A stretch of 52,570 nucleotides of DNA. Source: an uncultured Solirubrobacterales bacterium. GTDB lineage: Bacteria; Actinomycetota; Thermoleophilia; Solirubrobacterales; JACPNS01. Every line of letters begins with the position of its first letter. Positions within the stretch are counted from its first letter, which is position 1. The notes beneath the pieces are model-generated. The model was not told the origin of the DNA and made no database searches. It was given only the letters and a program-made list of their open reading frames with translations. The DNA is taken from the NCBI GenBank assembly GCA_937128795.1, contig CAKZMQ010000004.1, positions 1-52,570 of the forward strand, in the 5' to 3' direction. Below are positions 38,991 to 47,285 of this stretch, one piece after another. Made by a program: the position numbers and the translations under genes.

Positions 38991-39662
38991 ATGAAAAAGT
39001 CCATCAAACTCGCGTTCGCGGCGATCTTCGCCGTTGCCGCACTCACGCTGCCGGCGAGCGCCTCGGCGTCTGACAATGATCCAATTGTGTTCGTCCACGG
39101 ATTCACCGCGAACGCTGCTGGCTGGGACACGATGAAGTCACGATTCGTAGCGGATGGTTACGACTCCAGTGATTTCGCCACGGTCAGTTACGGGTTCTTT
39201 GAATCGAACACTTCGATCGCGAACAAGGTGAAGAACGCCGTCAACTCGATTCTGCAGTCCAGCGGAAAGACCAAGGCTGACGTCATCACCCATTCGATGG
39301 GCGGGCTGTCGGGCCGCTACTACGTGAAGAATCTCGGCGGCGGGGCCGTCGTCGACGACTTCGTCTCGATCGCCGGGCCAAACCATGGCACTGCCCTGGC
39401 ACCGGCCTGTTTCTTCCTGACGATCCAGTGTCGCGAGATGACGCCGGGAAGCTCGTTCTTGAACGCACTCAACAGCGGCGATGAGACGCCCGGTCCAGTG
39501 CGCTATTTGACGCAGACGTCGTTGTGCGACGCGATCGTCGTTCCCGCGGCGATCACGACGCCGCTCGATGGCGCCCAGAACGATGTGTTTGCGTGCAAGG
39601 AACACATCACGATGCATCGCGACGCCGAGGTCTACGCGGGCATACGCGACTTCCTCGACTAG
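38991..39662 (+). CDS. secreted lipase/esterase (alpha/beta hydrolase, class 2 lipase-like)
   Basis: The 223-residue protein has a signal peptide (MKKSIKLAFAAIFAVAALTL, cleavage near SASA). The mature enzyme starts at DPIVFVHGFTANAAGWDTM with the oxyanion loop. The nucleophile Ser lies in VITHSMGGLSGRYY, the acid probably in LCDAIVVPAAIT, and the His in EHITMH. It resembles the small Bacillus LipA-type and Streptomyces secreted lipases. Two Cys pairs fit an exported protein. It is single-gene, with its own promoter. Confidence 0.85.
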   Translation: MKKSIKLAFAAIFAVAALTLPASASASDNDPIVFVHGFTANAAGWDTMKSRFVADGYDSSDFATVSYGFFESNTSIANKVKNAVNSILQSSGKTKADVITHSMGGLSGRYYVKNLGGGAVVDDFVSIAGPNHGTALAPACFFLTIQCREMTPGSSFLNALNSGDETPGPVRYLTQTSLCDAIVVPAAITTPLDGAQNDVFACKEHITMHRDAEVYAGIRDFLD

Positions 39663-39734
39663 GAGCGAGGTAGTAATCGGCTTGCCGCGCGACCGACCCC
39701 CAACGAGTCGCGCGGCAACAGCCGAGCCACCCGG

Positions 39735-40367
39735 TCAAGCGCGAACGGAACCTGAAGCTCGACCGGCTGCGATCGAGCCACCGAGCGCATGAACGCAGAG
39801 GTCAAGTAGCACTTGTTCCTCGATGTCATGAGCGGAGACCCAATCCATCGTCGCCGTCCAGACGAACGCGACCCAACCTTTGATCGCATACCGCATCGCC
39901 GGGCTGTCTGATTTGTCTTCGACACCCAGCTCCTTGGCGGCCTCGGCCATGCCCGCCAACATCGCGTCGACATGATGATCCATCGTGTCGTCGATGACTC
40001 GCGAGACCACGGGGTCGGCGCCGGGCCCGCTTGAAAACGCCAGCGTGAAGCGCTCAACCTCGACCGCCCATCTGATGAACGACTCAATGACGGCGACCGT
40101 GCGCTCGTATGGCGGGAGTGACGGGTCGGGACGGGTACGCGACATAACGTCCTCGGCCATCGCCTGTATCACCGCGGTGTAGATGCCGCGCTTGTTCTCG
40201 AAGTGGTAGTAGACGAGACCCTTTGCGACGCCCGCCGCTTCGGCAATCTCGTCCACCTTGACGTCGTCGAAGGCCTTCTCGGAGAAGAGCCGTTCAGCCG
40301 AGTCGAGCAGCCTTCTTCGCAGATCCGGGCGAGGGTTGTCGCGAATCGAGGATGATGCGCCTTGCAT
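39735..40367 (-). CDS. TetR-family transcriptional regulator
   Basis: The 210-residue protein has the TetR DNA-binding domain at about 18-64: RRLLDSAERLFSEKAFDDVKV, DEIAEAAGVAKGLVYYHFENK. A helical ligand domain follows. The ligand is unknown. It lies next to the secreted lipase, whose promoter bears inverted repeats, so regulation of that gene is possible. TAGGCT lies 6 nt before the ATG, inside the 3' end of the acyltransferase gene, indicating its own leaderless transcript. Confidence 0.88.
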   Translation of the reverse strand: MQGASSSIRDNPRPDLRRRLLDSAERLFSEKAFDDVKVDEIAEAAGVAKGLVYYHFENKRGIYTAVIQAMAEDVMSRTRPDPSLPPYERTVAVIESFIRWAVEVERFTLAFSSGPGADPVVSRVIDDTMDHHVDAMLAGMAEAAKELGVEDKSDSPAMRYAIKGWVAFVWTATMDWVSAHDIEEQVLLDLCVHALGGSIAAGRASGSVRA

Positions 40368-41622
40368 CCGTCGAGCCTAACCGCTGTGGCAACTGCCCAA
40401 CTGGTCGATTTCGATGGGCGCGATGCGGCGGTTGGCGACGAACTCGGGCGAACGGCTCACTTCTACTCGGCATCCGCAGCGAGCGACCCCAGGCAATCGC
40501 GGGGCTCTCGACCAGCAGCCAGCTGGCTGCGCCGGCGATCAGCGAGACCGCGAGAATCAGAGCGGCCGCGAGCACGGTGCCTTCTGGCAGTAGCTGTTCG
40601 CTTCGTGCCCAGAGCAATATCGGAACGTGCCAGAGGTATACGCCGTAGGAAATCGTGCCGAGGCCAGCAAGCGGTCGTGCACCGAGCGCGCGATTCGCAA
40701 GCGAAGTCGTGGGCGCAATAGCAACAGCGGCAATCAAAAGACCAAAACCTGCCGCGGCGGGAACGTCACGAATCACATGCAGCGACTCTGCGTAGATGTC
40801 ACGCTCATAGTTGAGAATCGCCGCGGCGAGGACCGCCGCCCCCGCCATGCCGACCGCTGCGGCAATCCGGGAATCGCGTTCGCGATCAAGCCCGCGCCGA
40901 CTTTGCCAGAGCGCCACGCCCAACGCCGCCAACATCCCGATTGCGAAGTAGGGCAGCATGCCAAGAAGCGAGAGGCGCGACACTGCACCCTCACCGATCG
41001 TCAGCCAGTTCCATGTCAGCCCGACGGTGACCATCGCCAACGCGACAGCCACGACCGCAGCAACCAACACGCGGCGATCGTCGAAGCGTCTGGCGGCGGC
41101 AAACGCCAGCAACCCGATCAGCGGAACCATCAGATAGAAGCCAAGCTCGACCGGCAGGGACCAGGTGGCGGGATTGAGGCGCATGATCGTGTCCTCCGAG
41201 AAATTCTGACCGAAGATCGCGTAAGTCCAAACGTCGGACGCGGCCGGCAAATGGTGTGACACCTGATCGCCGGCACTGGCAATCAGGACGAAAGATCCGA
41301 CCAACGAAACCCAGTACGCGGGCGCGATCCTGACGAGTCGATTGCGCACGAACGGCAGTGTTGCCGGCGGTGTGCGACCGGCGATCGCCGCGCGCAGGTA
41401 CGGGCGCAGCAAAAGGAAGCCGGACAGCGCAAAGAACAAATACAGACCGAGCTTGAGCTCGACGAATACATAGTCCAGCGCTCCATCGCGACGCGTCGTC
41501 GTATGCGAATCGTTGAACAGCCAGACGTGAAAGACCAGCACCGAAAGCGCTGCGATTCCTCGCAGCCCATCGATCCCGACGTCTCGCCTGGCGTCGTTGT
41601 TGCGTTTCTCGGCCTGCCGCAT
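40294..41622 (-). CDS. acyltransferase 3 family membrane protein
   Basis: The 442-residue protein has about ten membrane spans and the acyltransferase-3 signature near the start: GIDGLRGIAALSVLVFHVWLF with the conserved Arg and His. FFALSGFLLLRPYL is the second conserved block. Such enzymes (OafA type) acetylate or acylate surface sugars and lipids. The last ~50 residues are polar and low in complexity. The 3' end overlaps the TetR start by 74 bp in another frame. TAGGTT lies 9 nt before the ATG. Confidence 0.85.
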   Translation of the reverse strand: MRQAEKRNNDARRDVGIDGLRGIAALSVLVFHVWLFNDSHTTTRRDGALDYVFVELKLGLYLFFALSGFLLLRPYLRAAIAGRTPPATLPFVRNRLVRIAPAYWVSLVGSFVLIASAGDQVSHHLPAASDVWTYAIFGQNFSEDTIMRLNPATWSLPVELGFYLMVPLIGLLAFAAARRFDDRRVLVAAVVAVALAMVTVGLTWNWLTIGEGAVSRLSLLGMLPYFAIGMLAALGVALWQSRRGLDRERDSRIAAAVGMAGAAVLAAAILNYERDIYAESLHVIRDVPAAAGFGLLIAAVAIAPTTSLANRALGARPLAGLGTISYGVYLWHVPILLWARSEQLLPEGTVLAAALILAVSLIAGAASWLLVESPAIAWGRSLRMPSRSEPFARVRRQPPHRAHRNRPVGQLPQRLGSTDARRIILDSRQPSPGSAKKAARLG

Positions 41623-41734
41623 GAAGCGACCAACCTATCTGCGATTGGCGTACACAGAACTCAGCTTCACCGACTTTTAACGCTGTGTTCACACGTGCGA
41701 TTAATGCGGAACACGATCTTCTAGCGTTCGCCGC

Positions 41735-42337
41735 TTGAACACTTCCGATTCAGACCCCACCGGCCTGCGCGTCGGCGTGCTCGCAAGCGGCGCAGGCTCG
41801 AACCTGCAGGCGATCCTCGACTCCGTGCACGGCAACTTTGGCGTGGAGATCGTGTGTGTCGCATCTGACAAGCCGGACGCGCACGCATTGGTGCGGGCAT
41901 CAAAATCTGCCGTCGCGACGGCGGTGTTCCCGTTGGACGACTATCAAACTCGCGAAACGCGAGACGCAGCGATGGCCGAACATCTGCGCGAGCTGCGCGT
42001 TGATCTGGTTGTGCTCGCCGGATACATGCAGATCCTCAGTGCGGACTTCATCGCCGCGTTCTTCGGGCGGATAATCAACGTTCACCCCTCCCTGCTGCCC
42101 AAATACCCGGGGTTGAGCGCGATCGAACAGGCGCTTGAAGCCGGCGAAGCGCATACCGGCGTGACCGTCCACCACGTTGACGAGGGCGTCGACACCGGAC
42201 CGGTGATCGCCCAAGAAGCGATCGCCATCGCACCCGGCGAGAGCCTCGAAGCTCTTACCCGGCGGATTCATCAGATCGAACACCGGTTGCTCCCGGAAGT
42301 GATCGCACAAATCGCCAATGATGCGGCCAACGGGTAA
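41735..42337 (+). CDS. purN: phosphoribosylglycinamide formyltransferase
   Basis: The 200-residue folate-dependent GAR transformylase has the start VGVLASGAGSNLQAI and the catalytic Asn-His-Asp set in RIINVHPSLLPKYPG and VTVHHVDEGVDTGPVIAQ. Length is normal. The start is TTG at 41,735, with TAGCGT 7 nt upstream and no ribosome site. It is followed 10 bp later by purH. Confidence 0.94.
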   Translation: MNTSDSDPTGLRVGVLASGAGSNLQAILDSVHGNFGVEIVCVASDKPDAHALVRASKSAVATAVFPLDDYQTRETRDAAMAEHLRELRVDLVVLAGYMQILSADFIAAFFGRIINVHPSLLPKYPGLSAIEQALEAGEAHTGVTVHHVDEGVDTGPVIAQEAIAIAPGESLEALTRRIHQIEHRLLPEVIAQIANDAANG

Positions 42338-42347
42338 TCTGCACGCC

Positions 42348-43955
42348 ATGCCAGAGAGTGCCGAACCAGCGAAGGTCAACGGGAAGTCAGTGGAGGTCAC
42401 GCAGCCGGGTGCCGTGCGCATCCGCCGCGCCCTGATAAGCGTCAGCGACAAGCGTGGAATCGTCGAGTTCGCCAAGGGCTTGGAAGAGCTCGGTATCCAG
42501 ATCATCAGCACCAGTGGTACCGCAACCGAACTCGCCGACAACGGCGTGAAGGTGACCGGAGTCTCCGAATACACCGGCTCCCCGGAGATCCTCGGTGGTC
42601 GCGTCAAAACGTTGCACCCGGCCGTACACGCGGGCCTGCTCGCCAAGCTCGACGAACAGGAGCACGTGGACCAGCTCAACGCCGAAGGACTCGGCACGAT
42701 CGATCTCGTCGTCGTCAACCTCTATCCGTTCCAGCGCTACGCGAACCGCCGCGGCGTGAGCGACACCGAGGTGCTCGAACAGATCGATATCGGCGGACCG
42801 ACGATGGTGCGTGCGAGCGCGAAGAACTTCAAGTTCACTGCGGTCGTCGTCAGTCCCGAAAGTTACGACGCGGTACTCGAAGAGCTGGCCGAGGACTCGT
42901 GCACGCTCGGCCTCGAGACACGCGAATCACTCGCCGTCGACGCATTCAACTACACCGCGCAATACGAAGCCGCGATCAGCCAGTGGTTCAACGAACGTAC
43001 CGGGAACGTCCCCGATCAGTTCGTCAGGGTCTACGAGAAGTCAGTCGATCTGCCGTATGGCGAGAATCCGCATCAGCGCGCCGCTTACTACGCCGAGGTC
43101 GGCAGCCGTACCGATCTTTTGTCGATGGTCGGCCAGGAGCAGGGAAAGGACCTCTCTTTCAACAACCTGCTCGACCTGGACGCCGGCCGTCGATTGATCG
43201 ATGAGTTCGAGCTTCCGTGCTGCGCGATCCTCAAACACAACAACCCGTGCGGTATCGCAGTCAGCAACTCGCTCGAGGATGCCTATGACAAGGCGCTGCA
43301 CACCGACCCCCTGAGCGCCTTTGGTGGTATTTACGTCTTCAACCGCGAAGTCGACGCCGCGCTCGCGACAAAGCTGGTCGAGCACTTCGTCGAACTGATC
43401 TTCGCCCCCGGGTACACCGATGAAGCGCTATCGATCCTCGGCCAAAAAGAGAACCTCCGCGTGCTGGTTAACGGAGAGCGGCGGATTTGGCCGGTCAGCG
43501 ACCCAGACCTGCGAGGCGTACGCGGCGGCCTGATGCTTCAGGACCGCGATGTCGACATCGACCCTCGCGACGCGATGCAGATCGTGACCCAGGCCCAACC
43601 CACGGAAAAGCAGTGGGGCGACATGCTCTTCGCCTGGCGTGTCTGCAAACACGTCAAGAGCAACGCGATCGTGCTCGGTCGCGACCTTGCAACGCTCGGC
43701 ATCGGCGCCGGTCAGATGAGCCGTGTCGACAGCGTGAAGCTCGCGGTCAAAAAGGCGCGTGGTGATCTCGACGGCGCGGTGATGGCCAGCGACGCGTTCT
43801 TCCCGTTTGCCGACGGTGCGGAGGTCGGCATCAAGGCCGGCGTCACGACGATCATCCAGCCGGGCGGATCAAAGCGCGATGCCGAAGTTGTCAAGGCCTG
43901 CGACGACGCGGGCATCGCGATGGTGTTCACGGGTCGGCGGCACTTCCGCCACTAG
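42348..43955 (+). CDS. purH: bifunctional AICAR formyltransferase/IMP cyclohydrolase
   Basis: The 535-residue enzyme performs the last two steps to IMP. The N-terminal cyclohydrolase domain has RALISVSDKRGIVEFAKGL, STSGTATELADNG and GRVKTLHPAVHAGLL. The transformylase domain has PYGENPHQRAAYY, LKHNNPCGIAVS, VKSNAIVLGRD and DAFFPFADGAE, and the C-terminus is FTGRRHFRH. ATG 42,348 is taken as the start, with TAATCT 7 nt before it. That lies in the end of purN, so purH may have its own leaderless promoter. Confidence 0.95.
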   Translation: MPESAEPAKVNGKSVEVTQPGAVRIRRALISVSDKRGIVEFAKGLEELGIQIISTSGTATELADNGVKVTGVSEYTGSPEILGGRVKTLHPAVHAGLLAKLDEQEHVDQLNAEGLGTIDLVVVNLYPFQRYANRRGVSDTEVLEQIDIGGPTMVRASAKNFKFTAVVVSPESYDAVLEELAEDSCTLGLETRESLAVDAFNYTAQYEAAISQWFNERTGNVPDQFVRVYEKSVDLPYGENPHQRAAYYAEVGSRTDLLSMVGQEQGKDLSFNNLLDLDAGRRLIDEFELPCCAILKHNNPCGIAVSNSLEDAYDKALHTDPLSAFGGIYVFNREVDAALATKLVEHFVELIFAPGYTDEALSILGQKENLRVLVNGERRIWPVSDPDLRGVRGGLMLQDRDVDIDPRDAMQIVTQAQPTEKQWGDMLFAWRVCKHVKSNAIVLGRDLATLGIGAGQMSRVDSVKLAVKKARGDLDGAVMASDAFFPFADGAEVGIKAGVTTIIQPGGSKRDAEVVKACDDAGIAMVFTGRRHFRH

Positions 43956-44015
43956 CGCTCGTCGCCGTTCGCCGACTTTCCTGAGTTGTCGTTCGTTTGA
44001 CCGGACTTATCGGCC

Positions 44016-45332
44016 TCAGCGCAGGTCGAACTCGCTGCCGTTGTCGGCAGGCGGACTTGGAGCTGGTTCCGGGGTTGGCGTGGGGGTTGGCGTGGGTGTG
44101 GGCTGCACCGGCGCTGGCGCGACAGCCTGCTGTTGTGCCTGCGACTGCGCCTCGGCGCGACGTCTGGCGGCGGCGCGACGTCTTGCCGCTCGCTTCTTGG
44201 CTGCAGCGCGTTTCTTGGCTGCTGCGCGTTTCTTGGCTGCTCGCTCCTTCGCGGCTGCGCGCTTTGCAGCAGCTGCCTTGGCTGCACTGTCGTCGGCTGT
44301 TTGAATGGACGCGGGTGATGTTGGTTGTGCAACGGGCTCATCGCCGCCGATGTTGTTGGCGACCACGAAGCCTCCAACGGCGACGGCACCTGCTGTGGCA
44401 GCAATTGCCGCCGCCTGGCCGACTCCGCCAAATAGACCCGCGCCACCCGACGAAGTACCTCCTGAAGCGGCACCTCCCGAGGCCGCACCGCCGATTGCCG
44501 CACCGCCTGCTGCCGCCGATGCGCCAACGGCCCCGGCAGCGATCGCGCCGGTTGCGGCGACCAGAAACAACCCGGCCGCAGGTGTGGCCGCGGTCAAACC
44601 GCGCGTACCCAGTACGTGCCTGCGGCACCCACTGCAGTTGGCAAGATGATCGACTGCCTCTTTGTACTCGGCCGAATTTTCTTCGAGCGCGCCGAGCGCG
44701 TACAGATTGATCAATTCAGCCCGCGTCTCGCACCATTCGCCGTCTTTGATGTGCGCCAGCAGCGGACGCATCTTGCGCGAAACGTCGTCCATGATCTTTT
44801 CCATGCGCTTGGGTCGAACACCCACCTGCTCGGCGGCCTCGGGCCGGGTCAAGCCGTAGACGTAACACAACGTCGCCGCCTGAAGCTCGCGCTCGTTCAG
44901 TTCCGAGCGCATCCCTTCGACGAACTGGCGGAACTGCATCTGCTGGTCGAGCATCTCATCGAATCCCTGTTCGACGCCGACGTCGTCCAACGCCTCTGCG
45001 TCGGCCTGTCGATCGGGGTGCAGCGTGCGGTACTCGTCGATCGCACGGCGATAGGTCATGTTGATCAGCAAACCTTTGCGGTTCTCGATCTTCTCGTCGG
45101 ATTGCAACTTCGTGTAGAGGCCGTACCAAGCCTGGTTGTAGAAGCCGTCCATGTCGATCGGCGCAAAGTTGATGCGCGAAGCCGCGAGCTTCGCGGAGAC
45201 GGTCTTCGTCACCTCGGATTTGAACTGCTCGTACTCCTCGGCGATCAGGCGATCGGCGTCCACAGGGCGACCCGACGGAGGGACCAGCGTTGCGCTGCCG
45301 GAACCGCTAGCTGATTCGAAGTCTGTAGTCAT
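44016..45332 (-). CDS. ECF-type sigma factor fused to zinc-binding anti-sigma domain and membrane tail
   Basis: The 438-residue protein combines a regulator and its likely inhibitor. Residues about 30-110 look like sigma region 2 (FYNQAWYGLYTKL, NMTYRRAIDEYRT). Residues 135-195 are region 4 with a helix-turn-helix (LNERELQAATLCYVYGLTR, EAAEQVGVRPKRMEKI). Residues 200-240 match a zf-HC2 anti-sigma domain with His229, Cys233 and Cys236 (DHLANCSGC). Two hydrophobic Gly/Ala stretches follow (about 250-275 and 305-327), then an AAKKR-repeat region, then a PT/PE tail. The start is MTTDFES. It overlaps the upstream gene by 26 bp. Confidence 0.75.
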   Translation of the reverse strand: MTTDFESASGSGSATLVPPSGRPVDADRLIAEEYEQFKSEVTKTVSAKLAASRINFAPIDMDGFYNQAWYGLYTKLQSDEKIENRKGLLINMTYRRAIDEYRTLHPDRQADAEALDDVGVEQGFDEMLDQQMQFRQFVEGMRSELNERELQAATLCYVYGLTRPEAAEQVGVRPKRMEKIMDDVSRKMRPLLAHIKDGEWCETRAELINLYALGALEENSAEYKEAVDHLANCSGCRRHVLGTRGLTAATPAAGLFLVAATGAIAAGAVGASAAAGGAAIGGAASGGAASGGTSSGGAGLFGGVGQAAAIAATAGAVAVGGFVVANNIGGDEPVAQPTSPASIQTADDSAAKAAAAKRAAAKERAAKKRAAAKKRAAAKKRAARRRAAARRRAEAQSQAQQQAVAPAPVQPTPTPTPTPTPEPAPSPPADNGSEFDLR

Positions 45333-45912
45333 CGTTGTAGGTGAAGTCGGCGACCATGAACAATGCCACGCTGGCGCCGAGCGCGCGTGACACGTGCCCC
45401 GGCACGCCCATGCGATCGGCCGGTGCCGCCGCCAACGCAGAAAACAATTCGTGGGCAACGGAACGCGCCATTGCGATCACAGTTGATGCCGTCGGGTCAA
45501 AAAGTGGATCGCGATCATCGGTCATCAAACGTTCGGTTTCGTCGAGCGCATCGGTCAACCAGACTGCTTGGCTGTAACCAGTGTCGCGCGCGTGTACTTC
45601 CAGCGCGCGGGCCGTCATTCGAGCGACTCCCGCCGAGGCATCGCGCAGTGCGCGCGCCTGCTCGTGCGCTTCGGCGCTGACGAAGTCTTCGTCGAGCAGT
45701 GTCTGCGCGTGGAACAATTGCGCCAACATGACCTGATCGACGACAGCATTGCCTGCCGCGCAGAGGAGATCCTGAGTCGTACAGAGCTGTTCATGCTCAC
45801 GACGGCTATTGCAGAAGGTTCCGCCGATCGCCAACGCCGCGTCACGCGCTCTCGCAATCTCAATGCGACCCGACGAGCCAAGTGGTACCTGTGCTCGCGC
45901 CAACGGGTTCAT
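45307..45912 (-). CDS. helical protein of unknown function, sigma-factor operon
   Basis: The 201-residue protein is mostly helical and Ala-rich, with regularly spaced acidic and aromatic residues and no recognised domain. Short His/Glu motifs (AEAHEQARAL, SVAHELFSAL) do not form a clear metal site. The ATG at 45,912 overlaps the stop of the upstream Ig-like gene (ATGA), and its end overlaps the sigma gene by 26 bp, so all three are translated together. A role in the same signalling unit is inference. Confidence 0.6.
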   Translation of the reverse strand: MNPLARAQVPLGSSGRIEIARARDAALAIGGTFCNSRREHEQLCTTQDLLCAAGNAVVDQVMLAQLFHAQTLLDEDFVSAEAHEQARALRDASAGVARMTARALEVHARDTGYSQAVWLTDALDETERLMTDDRDPLFDPTASTVIAMARSVAHELFSALAAAPADRMGVPGHVSRALGASVALFMVADFTYNDDYRLRIS

Positions 45913-46772
45913 CGCGTAACTCGCACCTTTATCGTGCGACCGACCTCGGTCGGCCACGGCCAGGCCGCGGATCTGCGTACCAACGCGCGGAACTTGAAGG
46001 TCTTCGATCGACGAACGCTTACGAATCGATAGCGCCATTTGTACACGCCGCGAGAGTTGGTTTCGACGACGCCGACTGCGCGCCAACGCCGGCCGACCCG
46101 AGCGTTTATCTCGACCGGCGCGTCGTTGGTAGCCGCGCCGGCACCAGTCAGCCGTCCGCTGATCGTCAGCCGACCTCGTCGCTTGAGCTTGGACCTCGAC
46201 CGCTTCACCGAGAGTCGCAGCTGCTGACGCACCAAGACGCTGACCACGGCCGTTTCGGCCGCGCTCGGATTCGGTCTGAAACTGATTCGGATGCGCTTGG
46301 CACCAGCCGCACGAACCGGGATCGCGAATGAACCGTCGGCAGCCGTAGCGGTGACGGGCAGCGCCGTCTCAACAGCGTCGACATCGCCGATGTCGGTCGA
46401 GGTCGGCTGCAGGCCGGCACCGCCGATTGGTGCACCGCCGGGCGCGACCAGCACACCGTTGATCGTCACAGTGCCAGACTTTTTACTCTCGATTCGCGTC
46501 TGGGCGATGCTCATGATCGGGCGCTCCACGGCGGGCGCCCCATTGGTCAGCAGTTGACCGCCGCTGCCCATCGGCAACAGCGGCGGCTGCGGCAGGGCGG
46601 GGCTGGCCGCAAGCACCGTGAAGGGAATCGGGCCAGACGACGACGTGTTGCCGGCGACATCCTCAACGGCCACCGGGGGTTGATTATTGAGAAATTGCGT
46701 ATTCTCAGTGGACTCGATCACCAGGCGGGGCCGAAACAGCACTTCAGGGTGTTCTCTAGAGGCCAGGACCAG
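45909..46772 (-). CDS. secreted Ig-like repeat protein, 5' end lost at chimeric join
   Basis: The visible 287 residues begin near LVLASREHPEVLFRPRLVIE, reminiscent of the end of a DNRLRE/CBM96-type domain. NQPPVAVEDVAGNTSSSGPIPF follows, as in bacterial Ig-like modules. Next come a Pro-rich linker, a carboxypeptidase-regulatory-like stretch (VTATAADGSFAIPV), and a basic C-terminus (KRSRSKLKRRGRLTISGRLTGAG) of a type common in Solirubrobacterales. The true N-terminus, presumably with a signal peptide, is missing. The open frame continues through the join to 47,009 only by chance. It is the first visible gene of the sigma-factor operon. Confidence 0.7.
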   Translation of the reverse strand: MVLASREHPEVLFRPRLVIESTENTQFLNNQPPVAVEDVAGNTSSSGPIPFTVLAASPALPQPPLLPMGSGGQLLTNGAPAVERPIMSIAQTRIESKKSGTVTINGVLVAPGGAPIGGAGLQPTSTDIGDVDAVETALPVTATAADGSFAIPVRAAGAKRIRISFRPNPSAAETAVVSVLVRQQLRLSVKRSRSKLKRRGRLTISGRLTGAGAATNDAPVEINARVGRRWRAVGVVETNSRGVYKWRYRFVSVRRSKTFKFRALVRRSAAWPWPTEVGRTIKVRVTR

Positions 46773-46900
46773 GGTGCCTTGGAAGGATTCATCGTGAGGT
46801 TCGGATTCGCCGGTTCCTCGAGAGGAGCATCGAGCGTGATCGACCAGACGATAAGAATGGCGGTGACGATGATTTCCGTCGCGCTGAAGAAAACCAAACT
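46769..46900 (-). pseudogene. foreign fragment of bc-complex cytochrome b subunit
   Basis: Read on the minus strand, 44 codons give FSATEIIVTAILIVWSITL, then DAPLEEPANP, then NPSKAPW. This is the hallmark region between membrane helices in PetD/QcrB-type cytochrome b. Homology stops at the Trp, where the frame should continue with a YF-L-G-LQE-type segment. The other end abuts valS. It matches neither flanking gene and is in no intact gene, so it looks like a third DNA source inserted at the join. Confidence 0.6.
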
Positions 46901-47230
46901 TTCTTGAAGAAACTTGCACAGTTAGAAAACCTAACGTGGATGAACGAAGGCGATGAAGAGCCAATGTCAGTGACGCAGTTAGTCGGTGATATGGAAGTTC
47001 TAATCCCAATGGCTGGCTTTATTGATAAAGATAAAGAAGTTGAGCGTTTAATTAAATCAGTAGAAAAACTGGATAAAGAAATCGAGCGTGTGAATAACAA
47101 ACTCGGTAACCCAGGCTTCACTGACAAAGCCCCAGCGGCTGTGATTGATAAAGAGAAAGAGAAAGCTGCTGGCTTTGCTCGTGATATCACTAAGTTGAAA
47201 GATCAGATAGAGAAGATTAAGGCGCTTTAA
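46892..47230 (+). CDS. valS: valyl-tRNA synthetase, C-terminal coiled coil only
   Basis: The 112 visible residues (NQTFLKKLAQLENLTWM to KDQIEKIKAL) are the end of bacterial ValRS. They include the QLVGDMEVLIPMAGFIDKDKEVERL block and the antiparallel coiled coil that contacts tRNA, with KAPAAVIDKEKEK. The sequence is of gammaproteobacterial type. The catalytic ~850 residues are missing because the DNA to the left belongs to another genome. Confidence 0.85.
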   Translation, partial: NQTFLKKLAQLENLTWMNEGDEEPMSVTQLVGDMEVLIPMAGFIDKDKEVERLIKSVEKLDKEIERVNNKLGNPGFTDKAPAAVIDKEKEKAAGFARDITKLKDQIEKIKAL

Positions 47231-47240
47231 GCCTTTTGAA

Positions 47241-47285
47241 GTTAACCCTGCCTCTACTGCATACTTGCATAGAAGGCAGGTTAAC
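47241..47285 (+). terminator. hairpin after valS
   Basis: GTTAACCCTGCCT pairs with AGGCAGGTTAAC with one bulge, starting 11 nt after the valS stop. No strong U-run follows. Between 47,286 and 47,669 I see no gene, only AT-rich DNA with a TATAAT box at 47,582-47,587 that may start the next gene's transcript. Confidence 0.5.

Noticed and set aside
44016..44700. Rightward frames opposite the sigma-fusion tail
   Set aside because: They are the complement of the AAKKR and PT repeat codons and have no domain of their own.
46773..47009. Extension of the Ig-like gene's frame through the join into valS DNA
   Set aside because: The frame happens to stay open across DNA of three origins. Residues beyond 46,772 correspond to cytochrome b and ValS codons in other frames.
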